64,000 bases of DNA from Archangium lansingense (GTDB lineage: Bacteria; Myxococcota; Myxococcia; Myxococcales; Myxococcaceae), in the NCBI RefSeq assembly GCF_026626635.1, contig NZ_JAPNKA010000001.1:744001-808000 (forward strand), read 5' to 3'. Of this stretch, positions 1 to 12,783 are shown one piece after another (position 1 is the stretch's first letter; each line of letters opens with the position of its first letter). A program made the position numbers and the translations under genes. The notes below the pieces were generated by a model. It was not told the origin of the DNA, ran no database searches, and saw only the letters and a list, made by a program, of their open reading frames with translations.

Positions 1-2831
<2,831 letters not shown>

Positions 2832-2914
2832 TTATCTCCTTGGCCCGGCGCCCGTACCCGTCGAGACTCGCCCGAGGGATGCGCATCTTTCTCTCGACAC
2901 TTCCCGGGCCCGCC

Positions 2915-3670
2915 ATGTCTCGAATCGACAGTGGAGCGGCCACGCACGTGGGCCGCCGGCCGAACAACGAGGACTCCTACTGCCAGAAGCCGGAGCTAGG
3001 CTTCTTTGCGGTTGCGGATGGGCTGGGCGGCCACGAGGGCGGTGAGGTGGCCAGTCAGCTCGTGCTGAGCACGGTGGCCGACTTTCTGACCTCTCAGGAG
3101 GGCCAGCCACAGCCCGCCACACCGGTCCCCGCGGAGTTGAGTGGTGGGGCTGAGAGCCTCATCGTCCGGGCTGTACGCCTGGCCCACCACGAAGTGCACG
3201 TGCGTCAGAGTGGCCGGCTGTCCATGATGGCCTCGACGATCACCGCGGTGTTGTTGAGTGCCGGTGACGCCGTCGTGTGCAACCTGGGGGACAGCCGCAC
3301 GTTCCTGGTGCGCGGTGGGTTGCTGCGGCGGCTCACGAGGGACCATACGGTGCTCGCGGAGATGGAGGAGGCGGGGCTCGACACGAGCAACCCCTTCGCG
3401 CTGATGCACCGCAACTCGCTGACGGGGGCGGTGGGGATGGAGGCCAGCGTCGATCCCGAGTGCTGCCGCGTGACTGTGCAGCCGGGGGATGTGTTGGTCC
3501 TCGCCAGCGATGGCTTGTATGAGCCTGTGTCTCCGGAGGTGATGGTTCCCTTGTTGGCCAAGGGGGGCTCGGCCCAGGAGATGGCCGAGCGGCTCGTCGC
3601 TGAAGCCTACGACCGGGGAGGCACCGACAACATCACGGGCATCGTGGTGCGGGTGCTGGAGAACGGCTGA
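2915..3670 (+). CDS. PP2C-family Ser/Thr protein phosphatase
   Basis: A soluble metal-dependent phosphatase of 251 residues that would remove phosphates placed by Hanks-type kinases. The PP2C motifs occur in order: RPNNEDSY, FFAVADGLGGHEGGE (metal-binding Asp), STITAVLL, VCNLGDSRTFLV, LVLASDGLYEPVS and GGTDNITGIVV (metal-binding Asp). The chosen ATG begins MSRIDSGAATHVGRRPNNED, the normal PP2C N-terminus; in-frame ATGs at 2840 and 2879 would add unrelated residues. It is convergent with the molybdoenzyme gene, one base apart. Two Ser/Thr kinases and an FHA-domain regulator lie within 13 kb, so it may belong to the same phospho-signalling network, but no kinase is directly adjacent. Confidence 0.93.
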   Translation: MSRIDSGAATHVGRRPNNEDSYCQKPELGFFAVADGLGGHEGGEVASQLVLSTVADFLTSQEGQPQPATPVPAELSGGAESLIVRAVRLAHHEVHVRQSGRLSMMASTITAVLLSAGDAVVCNLGDSRTFLVRGGLLRRLTRDHTVLAEMEEAGLDTSNPFALMHRNSLTGAVGMEASVDPECCRVTVQPGDVLVLASDGLYEPVSPEVMVPLLAKGGSAQEMAERLVAEAYDRGGTDNITGIVVRVLENG

Positions 3671-3671
3671 G

Positions 3672-6050
3672 TCAGGGCACGGAGGCCGCCAGCGCGGGCA
3701 GGTCCACGGCGGGCGAGAGGCTGATGATGACCGACTTGGACGTCGGCGTACGGCTCTTCTCCGCGATGCTGTCGAGCGGTACCAGCACGTTGGCCTCGGG
3801 GAAGTAGGTGGCCGCGCACCGCCTCGGGATGTCGTACGGCACCACCACGAACCTTCGCGCCACGCGCTGCTCGCCCTCGAAGTGGCTGGTGAGGTCCACC
3901 ACCTGTCCGGCTTCCACGCCGAGCGCCTTCATGTCCTCGGCATTCAGCATCACCACGCGCCGCCCGTTGCGGATGCCCCGGTAGCGATCGTCTAGCCCGT
4001 ACACCGTCGTGTTGTACTGGTCGTGCGTGCGAATGGTCATCATCAGGAGTTGCCCCGGCTCGAGCTTCAGCCGTGACATCTCGTGCACCGTGAAGTGCCC
4101 CTTGCCGCTCTGCGTGGTGAAGCGGCCCTCGCGCGGTCCGTTGGGCAGCGCGAAGCCGCCCGGTTCGCGCACCCGGCGGTTGAAGTCCTCGAAGCCCGGA
4201 ATCACTCGCGAGATGAGGTCACGGACGCGGTCGTAGTCCTCCACCAGCCACTCCCACCGCACCGAGCTGCGCGAGCCAAGCACCGCTCGCGCCAGCCTCG
4301 CCACGAGCGCCGGCTCGCTGAGCAGGTGTTCCGAGGCCGGTTCCAGAGTGCCTCGCGAGGCGTGCACCATGCCCATCGAGTTCTCCACCGTGACGAACTG
4401 CGGCCCACCCGACTGCACGTCGCTCTCGGTGCGGCCCAGGCACGGCAGGATGAGCGCCCGCTTCCCAGTGACGAGATGCGCCCGGTTCAGCTTGGTGGAC
4501 ACATGCACCGTCAGCCGCGTGCGGCGCAAGGCCTCGGCGGTGCGCTCGGTGTCGGGCGTCGCCGACAGGAAGTTGCCCCCCATGGCGAAGAAGACCTTCA
4601 CCCGGCCCTCGTGCATCGCCTGGATGGTGGCCACCGTGTCGAGCCCGTGGTGGCGCGGGGGCTCGAAGGCGAGCTCCCGAGACAGCGCATCCAGGAACGC
4701 CGGCCGAGGCCGCTCCCAGATGCCCATCGTTCGGTCTCCCTGCACGTTGCTATGGCCGCGCACCGGGCACACCCCAGCTCCCGGCTTGCCGATGCTTCCG
4801 CGCAGCAGCGTCAGGTTGACGATCTCCTGGATGTTGCCCACCGCGTTGCGGTGCTGCGTCAAGCCCATCGCCCAGCACCAGATGATGCGGTCCGTGCCCG
4901 CGAGCCACTCGGCGGCGGTCTCTATCTGCTCGCGAGGCACGCCGCTCTGCTCCACCACGTCCTCCCAGGACACTGTGTCCAGGTGGGCCGCGTAGGCCTC
5001 GTAGCCGAGCGTCATGCCCTCCACGAAGTCCCGAGCCACCACCGTGCCCGGCTGCTTTGCCTCTCGCGCCAGGAGTGCCTTGCCCAGTCCCTGCAGCAGT
5101 GCCACGTCGCCGTTGATGCGCACCTGGAGGAACAGGTCCGCCAGCGGCGTGCCCGAGCCGAGGATGCCGCGCATGGCCTGCGGGTGCTTGAAGCGCTGCA
5201 GGCCAGGCTCTGGCAGGGGGTTGATGCTGACGATGCGGCAGCCCTGGCGCTTGGCCGCCTCGAGCGCCGTCAGCATGCGCGGGTGATTGGTGCCCGGGTT
5301 CTGCCCGATGACGATGATGACCTGGGCCTTCTCGAAGTCCTCCAGCGTCACCGAGCCCTTGCCGATGCCGATGGTTTCCATCAGCGCTGTGCCGCTCGAC
5401 TCGTGGCACATGTTCGAGCAGTCCGGCAGGTTATTGGTGCCGAACTGCCGCACGAAGAGCTGGTAGAGGAAGGCAGCCTCGTTGCTCGTGCGCCCCGAGG
5501 TGTAGAAGCACGCCTCGTCCGGCGAGCCGAGCGCGTTGAGTTCCCTGGCGATGATCGTGAAGGCCTCATCCCAGGAGATGGGGGCGTAGTGGGACGTTCC
5601 CTCGCGCAGCACCATGGGGTGGGTGAGCCGGCCCTGCTTGCCCAGCCAGTGGTCCGTCTGCGCGGCCAGGTCCACCAGGCTCCAATTGCGGAAGAAGTCC
5701 GGCGTCACGCGCGCCGTGGTGGCTTCCTCCGCGACGGCCTTCGCGCCGTTCTCGCAGAACTCGAAGGGCGTGCGGTGCTTCGGATCCGGCCATGCACAGC
5801 CCGGGCAGTCGAAGCCATGCTTCTGGTTCACCTTCAGCAGCGCCTGGGTGCCCCGCACCGGCCCCATCTCGCCCCAGGCGTGCTTCATCGCGGACACCAC
5901 CGCCGGCACGCCTCCCGCGGACACCGCTGGGGCGCCGACGCGCAGGGGCTCGGGCGTGGTGGGGGGCTGGGCGCTCGGGAGCGTCTCCGGTCGGGCGGGA
6001 GTGTCCGAATGGGACTCCGCCACCTGCTCCTGTCGCATCGCTTCCGCCAT
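3672..6050 (-). CDS. YdeP/FdhF-like molybdopterin oxidoreductase alpha subunit
   Basis: A 792-residue cytoplasmic molybdenum enzyme related to formate dehydrogenase alpha subunits, of the YdeP type associated with acid or stress physiology in enterobacteria. The family signature KHGFDCPGCAWPDP followed by EFCENGAKAVAEE lies near residue 85, and typical MGD-binding stretches follow (GRTSNEAAFLYQLFVRQFGT, IVIGQNPGTNHPRML, CWAMGLTQHRNAVGN, VCPVRGHSNVQGDRTMG). The C-terminal domain has the molydopterin-dinucleotide fold (RTHDQYNTTVYG). The ATG at 6050 is chosen because a strong GGGAGGAG ribosome site sits 4 nt upstream; a longer frame to 6206 lacks one. The substrate is unknown and no partner subunit is adjacent. 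Confidence 0.93.
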   Translation of the reverse strand: MAEAMRQEQVAESHSDTPARPETLPSAQPPTTPEPLRVGAPAVSAGGVPAVVSAMKHAWGEMGPVRGTQALLKVNQKHGFDCPGCAWPDPKHRTPFEFCENGAKAVAEEATTARVTPDFFRNWSLVDLAAQTDHWLGKQGRLTHPMVLREGTSHYAPISWDEAFTIIARELNALGSPDEACFYTSGRTSNEAAFLYQLFVRQFGTNNLPDCSNMCHESSGTALMETIGIGKGSVTLEDFEKAQVIIVIGQNPGTNHPRMLTALEAAKRQGCRIVSINPLPEPGLQRFKHPQAMRGILGSGTPLADLFLQVRINGDVALLQGLGKALLAREAKQPGTVVARDFVEGMTLGYEAYAAHLDTVSWEDVVEQSGVPREQIETAAEWLAGTDRIIWCWAMGLTQHRNAVGNIQEIVNLTLLRGSIGKPGAGVCPVRGHSNVQGDRTMGIWERPRPAFLDALSRELAFEPPRHHGLDTVATIQAMHEGRVKVFFAMGGNFLSATPDTERTAEALRRTRLTVHVSTKLNRAHLVTGKRALILPCLGRTESDVQSGGPQFVTVENSMGMVHASRGTLEPASEHLLSEPALVARLARAVLGSRSSVRWEWLVEDYDRVRDLISRVIPGFEDFNRRVREPGGFALPNGPREGRFTTQSGKGHFTVHEMSRLKLEPGQLLMMTIRTHDQYNTTVYGLDDRYRGIRNGRRVVMLNAEDMKALGVEAGQVVDLTSHFEGEQRVARRFVVVPYDIPRRCAATYFPEANVLVPLDSIAEKSRTPTSKSVIISLSPAVDLPALAASVP

Positions 6051-6164
6051 GGTCTCCTCCCGCTGGCCCGGGCGCGTCAGGGGGGCGCAGCCGACGGGCC
6101 GCAGGAGTCTACCTCCCCCGGCTCCCTGGTGGGGCAACGGGCGCTCGTGCATGCTCGCCAGGAC

Positions 6165-6353
6165 ATGAGGAGAGCGCTCTCGGTGGTGCTCGGAGCCTTG
6201 CCCCACGAGTGGATGCGCATCGACCCGGCGAAGGTGGGCGATGCCCGCATCTTCCGGCCCTGGGGTTGGACAGTGGCCCTCATCATCTCCGAGGACCTCA
6301 AGCAGGCCATGGAGTCAGAGGGCCTCACCGGCACGCGGTTCGTCGAGGTGTGA
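6165..6353 (+). pseudogene. Orphan C-terminal fragment of an Imm11/DUF1629-like protein
   Basis: A 62-codon open stretch reads as the end of a myxobacterial Imm11-type (DUF1629) protein: ARIFRPWGWTVALIISEDLK followed by QAMESEGLTGTRFVEV and a stop. Proteins of this family, proposed immunity proteins of polymorphic toxin systems, usually have about 180-200 residues and end in this kind of strand-helix-strand module. The N-terminal two thirds is not visible upstream, where the divergent molybdoenzyme starts at 6050. It is probably a truncated remnant, possibly of a duplication. The family call rests on pattern recognition of a short tail. The rest of the 6051-6452 gap shows no other gene. Confidence 0.45.
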
Positions 6354-6452
6354 CGTTCACGGTGGTGTTGGGGATATGCAGCGGGCTAATCTCCCAGGTC
6401 ATATGGCGCGGCCAACTCTGGAAGGAGGCTCGCGTACGGCCTCGGAGGGTGG

Positions 6453-7139
6453 ATGGAGCTCGTGCCCCTGCATGGATGGAACCTCTCACCGAAACAGGCG
6501 GTGGCGCTGCAGCGCGAGCTGAGAGAGCGCCTCATTCTTCGTCCGCCCCCAGGGATGAAGGTGGAGCGGGTGGCCGGTGCGGACATCTCCATGAGCCGTG
6601 GTGAGGACACCGCGTACGGGGGCCTCGTGGTGCTGGACGCGGGCACGCTGGCGCCGATGGCCCAGGTGAGTGCCGCGGTGAAGTTGCTCTTCCCGTATGT
6701 CCCGGGGCTGCTGTCCTTCCGAGAGCTGCCGGTGCTGTCCGAGGCGTGGGCCCGGCTGCTCGTGCGGCCGGACGTGCTCATCTTCGACGGGCAGGGCACG
6801 GCTCACCCCCGGCGTTTCGGGCTGGCGTGCCATGGCGGGTTGCTGTTCGGCGTGCCCTCCATCGGGTGTGCCAAATCGCTGCTGGTGGGTGGGCACGGGC
6901 CGCTGGGCTCCGAGCGCGGCTCGATGGCGGAGATTACCCACGCGGGTGAAGTCGTGGGCATGGCGGTGCGCACGCGCCCCAACGTACTGCCCGTCTACGT
7001 CTCGCCGGGGCACATGATGGACCTGCCCACTGCGGTCGAGCTGGTCCTGCGGGTGACGTCCCGCTACCGCGAGCCAGAGACGACGCGGCACGCGCACCGC
7101 CTGGTGAACGACGTGCGCCGCTCGGCCAAACAGCAGTAG
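6453..7139 (+). CDS. nfi: Endonuclease V
   Basis: A DNA repair nuclease that cleaves one base 3' of deoxyinosine and other deaminated bases. The 228-residue length matches the family. Visible motifs are the first metal ligand in AGADISMSRG (Asp44), SFRELPVL (Glu91), and the signature IFDGQGTAHPRRFGLACHGG (Asp112), then GVPSIGCAKS. A GGAGG ribosome site lies 4 nt before the ATG. It is monocistronic, transcribed toward the convergent hydrolase gene 13 bp away. Confidence 0.96.
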   Translation: MELVPLHGWNLSPKQAVALQRELRERLILRPPPGMKVERVAGADISMSRGEDTAYGGLVVLDAGTLAPMAQVSAAVKLLFPYVPGLLSFRELPVLSEAWARLLVRPDVLIFDGQGTAHPRRFGLACHGGLLFGVPSIGCAKSLLVGGHGPLGSERGSMAEITHAGEVVGMAVRTRPNVLPVYVSPGHMMDLPTAVELVLRVTSRYREPETTRHAHRLVNDVRRSAKQQ

Positions 7140-7152
7140 CGGGCGCCTCGCC

Positions 7153-8250
7153 TCAGTGCAGCAGCGCTTCAGGCTGCGCCTCGACCACGGCGCGCACCTG
7201 CTGCTTGAGGATGGCGTTGAACTTGCCTGGCTCCTCGAACGGTGGCGAATGCCCGGAGTGCTCGAACCAGAGCAGCGTCTTGCTCGGCGCCTCCAACTTG
7301 TCGAAGTAGCGCACGGCAATCTCCGAGGGCGTCACGTAGTCCTCGCGCCCGAGCAGGAACCACACGGGCACCTCCAGCCGAGGCACCTGCGCCTCCAAGT
7401 CCAGCCCGGCCAGCTGCGGGTACACCCGTGAGAAGGTCTCCCTCATCCCGAGGAAGAAGTGCATCTTGTCTCGCAGCGAGTACTCGGGGGCTGTGAGCAC
7501 CGAGGAGAGCAGCTCGGGCAGCAGTCCTCTACGTCCGGCGTGGCGGCTCGCCAGCGAGAACAGCGTCAGGTATCGCTGGGCCATGTCCGGGCCGGTGTAG
7601 GGGGGCGGGCCGATTCGCGCCAGCCGGGCGAGGGCCTTGTGGTCCGCGTACCGCAGCGCCAGCTCGTAGGCTCGCAGGTGGCTGAGGGTGTCGTTCTCCA
7701 GGAAGTTCACCTGTTGGCCCGTGCCAACATACGCGCGGATGCGCTCGGGGCGGCGCTGTGCCAGCAGCACGCCGAGGATGCTGCCCCACGCGTGGCCTAC
7801 GATGAACACCTTCTGCTGGGAGAACCGGCTCGTCAGCAGCTCGAGCAGCTCGCTGGCGTCCGAGACGAACTGGTCCACGGTGAGGTCGTCCCGGTCCTTC
7901 CTGGCGGAGTAGGACTTGGCGGCGCCACGCTGGTCCCACTGCGCGACGAGGAAGTGGTCCTCCAGTGGCGCGTTGAAGTGGCGCACCCAGGCCATCTCCG
8001 AGCCGCCCGGGCCATCCGACAGGAAGAGCAGCAGCGGGTTGAGGATGCTTCGCCCGCGCAGCAGCAGCCACTGCTCCACGCCCCCGAGCCGTACCTGCTC
8101 CAATGAGGCGATTCCCTCGGACACCGGTCGTCCCCGCTCATCCCGGATGCGGGGCGTGGCACCCTGGCTGCTCCACAGCCGGGCGCCCAGGGCCACGAGC
8201 GGAAGCCCCACTCCCACCCCAGCGAGGATGCGTCGGGTCGAATGTTCCAT
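7153..8250 (-). CDS. Alpha/beta hydrolase, proline-iminopeptidase-like, with Ser-to-Ala nucleophile elbow
   Basis: A 365-residue alpha/beta-hydrolase-fold protein with an N-terminal hydrophobic segment (residues 9-24) that probably anchors or exports it. The oxyanion region (LFLSDGPGG), the family WDQRGAAKS motif, the acid loop (GREDYV, Asp304) and the catalytic His loop (HSGHSPPFEEP, His334) are all recognisable. The nucleophile elbow reads VGHAWGSILG instead of GHSWGS, so the catalytic Ser is Ala154 (codon GCG, read directly). The protein may be non-hydrolytic, or another residue may act. The ATG at 8250 is preferred over 8271 because GGAGGAG lies just upstream. It is divergent from the FHA activator. 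Confidence 0.88.
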   Translation of the reverse strand: MEHSTRRILAGVGVGLPLVALGARLWSSQGATPRIRDERGRPVSEGIASLEQVRLGGVEQWLLLRGRSILNPLLLFLSDGPGGSEMAWVRHFNAPLEDHFLVAQWDQRGAAKSYSARKDRDDLTVDQFVSDASELLELLTSRFSQQKVFIVGHAWGSILGVLLAQRRPERIRAYVGTGQQVNFLENDTLSHLRAYELALRYADHKALARLARIGPPPYTGPDMAQRYLTLFSLASRHAGRRGLLPELLSSVLTAPEYSLRDKMHFFLGMRETFSRVYPQLAGLDLEAQVPRLEVPVWFLLGREDYVTPSEIAVRYFDKLEAPSKTLLWFEHSGHSPPFEEPGKFNAILKQQVRAVVEAQPEALLH

Positions 8251-8412
8251 GGCACTCCTCCTCGCCTCCAAAGCTAGTCACGGAGCGGTCCGTCCCATCT
8301 CGCCGTCGGCTTGGACCTGGGGCGGCAGAGGCAGCGGGGAAGCTCCGTTGGCCAGGAGGGAGTCCGAGTGCCTGTCCGCCCGGGGGCAAAGGCCCATGGT
8401 AGTTTGCCGCGG

Positions 8413-9778
<1,366 letters not shown>

Positions 9779-9789
<11 letters not shown>

Positions 9790-11200
9790 CCAGCTCGGCC
9801 AGTGCTTCGTGCCCAGGCACCGGGCGAGTCTCCGGCGCTGGCGTGAGTCCCTCGAGCACCTCGCGGGTGACGAACACGCCTGCCCGTCCCGCGCCCGTTG
9901 TCCATCTCCCCTCGCGCAGCAGGGGCCCATCCACCACTTGCGGCTCTCCCGCCAGGCCCGGCTCCACTACTGCCTCGGCCACGTGGAGTATCGCTTCGAG
10001 ATGGAGGCCCGCGCCGGCCACGAGCCGCTCCAGCTCCGGCCACAACGTGCCGATTGATGCGAGGACCTCCAGTCTCCGGGCGCGGGAGGCCGTTGCTTCC
10101 GCGGGCACGGGCGTGGCGGCCAGCAGGAAGTCCGCGCCCTCGACCATGAGGGCCAGTCTCCACCGGGTAAGCCGCTCCCGCGCGGTATCGAGCACCCGGT
10201 CGAGCGCATCGAGCGCGGCATCGTCTGCGTCCTCACCCGACTCGGGCCGGGCGCGCAGGTACAACCCAAGTCCCCGGGCCTGGCCCGCGCTCCCCACCGA
10301 CGGCTCGACCGCGCGCCGCAGCTCCTCCATCAGCGTCGCCGTGTCTGGGTAACGGTCCTCGGGCCGCTTGGCCAGACAGCGCTTTACCACTGCGTCCATC
10401 GCACCAGTCACGGGGGCGAGGTGGCTCGGCGCGGGCGGTGGCGCATGCAGGTGCAACTCCTCCAGCTCGGCCTGGCTGCCGGCGCTGAAGGGCAGCCGCC
10501 CGGTGAGCAGTTGGTAGAGCAGCACCCCGAGCCCGTAGAGGTCCGTGCGTGCGTCCACCGGGTCACGGAGAATCTGCTCGGGCGCCATCGCTACCGGTGT
10601 CCCCACCGTCACCCCGGTGGTGGTCAGCGCGATGCTCCGGTGCCCTGGGTCCAGCAGCTTGGCGATGCCGAAGTCCACCAGCGTGACGTGGGGTGCTCCT
10701 CCTTCGCCTGGGCGCACCATCACGTTCTGCGCCTTGATGTCCCGGTGCACGATGCCGAGCGCGTGCGCCGCGCCGAGCGCGGAGGCCACCGGCTCGAGTA
10801 CCCTCAGCACTTCGCGGGGCGGGAAGGGCCCGCGCGCGGCCAGCTCGGCCTCCAGGTCTCGCCCCTCCAGCCACTCCATCGCCAGCCAGGGCCGGCCGTC
10901 GCGCAGCTCGCCTGACTCCAGCACCCGGACGATGTGCGGATGCGCGAGCTGCTCCAGCATCCGGCACTCCTGGTCGAAGCGGCGCAGCGCGCTCTCGGAC
11001 GAAGCGTACTGCGGCCGCATCACCTTCAACGCCATCGGCGTACCGCTCCGGTCATCCCTCGCCCGGTAGAGCACCGCCACCACGCCCCGGTGCCTCACCT
11101 CCTCGACGGTGAAGCCTCCCACGCGCGCGCCTGGGGCGAGCTCCTCGCCATAGAGGGAGAGGGGAGGACGTCCGCCTGGTGGTGCCTGCTCTCGTGTCAT
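9779..11200 (-). CDS. Ser/Thr protein kinase (Hanks type) with C-terminal cyclase-like regulatory region
   Basis: A soluble kinase of 473 residues. Catalytic elements are the VAIK-like lysine (ALKVMRPQ), the catalytic loop IVHRDIKAQNVM near residue 150, DFGIAKLL, the APE region (TPVAMAPEQI) and DLYGLGVLLYQLLTG. The glycine-rich loop is degenerate (VEEVRHRGVVAVLYRARD, no GxGxxG), which recurs in some myxobacterial kinases. Residues 310-473 resemble the pseudo-cyclase tail seen in related kinases and carry no HTH or transmembrane segment. It is convergent with the FHA activator (11-bp overlap) and 12 bp downstream of a secreted-protein gene on the same strand, so the two may be cotranscribed. 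Confidence 0.92.
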
Positions 11201-11212
11201 CGCTCCCTGATT

Positions 11213-12637
11213 CTATTTATAGGAGGAGTTGGCGGTCTTGCAGAGCGCTGGGTTCTGCACGACGTCACAGGCGCGGTTGAGGTACGTCGTGATGCTGGTC
11301 GAGTAGCGGGCCCCATCCCCACCGGTGCAGGTGCTGTAGCCGCCGGCTGACTGCTCACAAGCGGGCCAGGCATTGCAGGCGCCGAGCGATGCGGCGACGC
11401 AGTTCATGCCGGGCCGAGCGCACAACCGGGCGGTGTTGTAGGCGGCACCATCGGTCCAGTTGGGGTCATGGCAGGCGTACATCTTCGGGTAGATGGAGCC
11501 CTGCACGGGAGCCAGCTTGCGGTGGAGGACTCCGGCGGAGTCGACGTAGACCTTCATGCCGCTGGCCACCGCTCCCGAGCCGAAGAGGTTGCCGAAGAAG
11601 GCTCCTTCGCGGATGGGAAAGACCTGCGCCTCGGTAGCGGGATAGCTGACGCTGCCGCCCAGGGGGGCCCGGGTGCCGATCTCCACTGAGCCCCAATTGG
11701 TGTTGGAGCTGTAGGGGGCCAGCATCACGTTGAACGTCCTGCTCCTCGGGCAGGTGAAAGTCACCCCGGGGTAGATGGTGCCGCAGGAGCCCTGGGACTG
11801 CGCCAGCGCCGCGTCCTCGTCGCACGCGCCGAGCCCCTCGCACACTCGGAGCACCATGTCCCCGGAGAGCATATGGCCAAGCTGGGTGTCGCACGACGCC
11901 GGTGGTTTGCCGCCAGCACCCAGGTCCACAGGCAGTCCGGGAGAAGAGCAGTAGCCCACGCTGCCCATCAGCTTCGGCTCATGCGGCTCCGCCTGCGCCC
12001 GCTCGTAGCCACACTCCCGGGTCACTCCCATCTCCGAGGCGGAGCAGGAATACGTGCTCGGGACGCGCACTCGGGTGAAGCGCAGGCTCGTGTCCGTCAT
12101 GACCGAGGGGCGGGGTGTGAGCGCGGAAGCCGGGTGGTTGCCCCGCATCGAGAGCAGCACCCGGTAGCCAAACGCGTTGTTGCGCGCCAGGACGCAGGCC
12201 GACACCCAGCGTTGGCACGTCAACGAGGCGCCGCTGGCATCCCAGCCCCATTCGGGACACAGCCCCAGCTCTCCCTTCCAGGTATGGGTGTGGCCGAAGC
12301 GGTCGCTCCACTCCAGGCTCTGCGTCTTGTCGAGCGCGCACGACGCGACGTACTTCATGACCTCGCGCGCGTTCGGGTCCTCGAGTTGGTAGCGCAGCAA
12401 ATCGTCGGTTGCGTAGGTCACGCTGTTGAGCGCCCGCGAGACCATTCGGATGCTGGCCTCCTCATGGGTGGTGAGCGCGTTGGAGCTCAACACCTCCGTC
12501 CGGATGCCGTTGCCCCAGCGAATCTGATTGCCGGACTCGTCGAGCTCGGCGCGGGCCTCACCCGTCCACGTCAGCCCCAGCAGGGCGAGCGCCGCGAGCA
12601 GGCGGCCAACAGAGGGAATCTTGAGCGTATTGAGCAT
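11213..12637 (-). CDS. Secreted cysteine-rich protein of unknown function
   Basis: A 474-residue exported protein with signal peptide MLNTLKIPSVGRLLAALALL, cleaved near EARA. The mature part contains many cysteines in spaced pairs, Trp/Gly/Ser-rich loops and no recognised catalytic motif. This architecture is typical of lineage-specific myxobacterial envelope or extracellular proteins. It lies directly upstream of the Ser/Thr kinase gene (12 bp), suggesting cotranscription. I do not recognise a family. Confidence 0.85.
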   Translation of the reverse strand: MLNTLKIPSVGRLLAALALLGLTWTGEARAELDESGNQIRWGNGIRTEVLSSNALTTHEEASIRMVSRALNSVTYATDDLLRYQLEDPNAREVMKYVASCALDKTQSLEWSDRFGHTHTWKGELGLCPEWGWDASGASLTCQRWVSACVLARNNAFGYRVLLSMRGNHPASALTPRPSVMTDTSLRFTRVRVPSTYSCSASEMGVTRECGYERAQAEPHEPKLMGSVGYCSSPGLPVDLGAGGKPPASCDTQLGHMLSGDMVLRVCEGLGACDEDAALAQSQGSCGTIYPGVTFTCPRSRTFNVMLAPYSSNTNWGSVEIGTRAPLGGSVSYPATEAQVFPIREGAFFGNLFGSGAVASGMKVYVDSAGVLHRKLAPVQGSIYPKMYACHDPNWTDGAAYNTARLCARPGMNCVAASLGACNAWPACEQSAGGYSTCTGGDGARYSTSITTYLNRACDVVQNPALCKTANSSYK

Positions 12638-12783
12638 GGGTTCCTCCAGGTGACGACACTTCCAGCAATTCCCGGGCCCACGGTTTTTGCCGGGAGAATA
12701 CCCTAGAGCGCGTCACGCCTTGTGTCCTGCGAGTCCCCCTCCGGCCGCGGCTGTGTCCTAGCCGTCCACAACTCCCCGGAAGC

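Noticed and set aside
4083-6353. A very long plus-strand open frame antisense to the molybdoenzyme gene
   Set aside because: Its translation is Arg/His/Ala-rich low-quality sequence caused by high GC on the opposite strand. Only the last 62 codons, beyond the molybdoenzyme start, look like protein.
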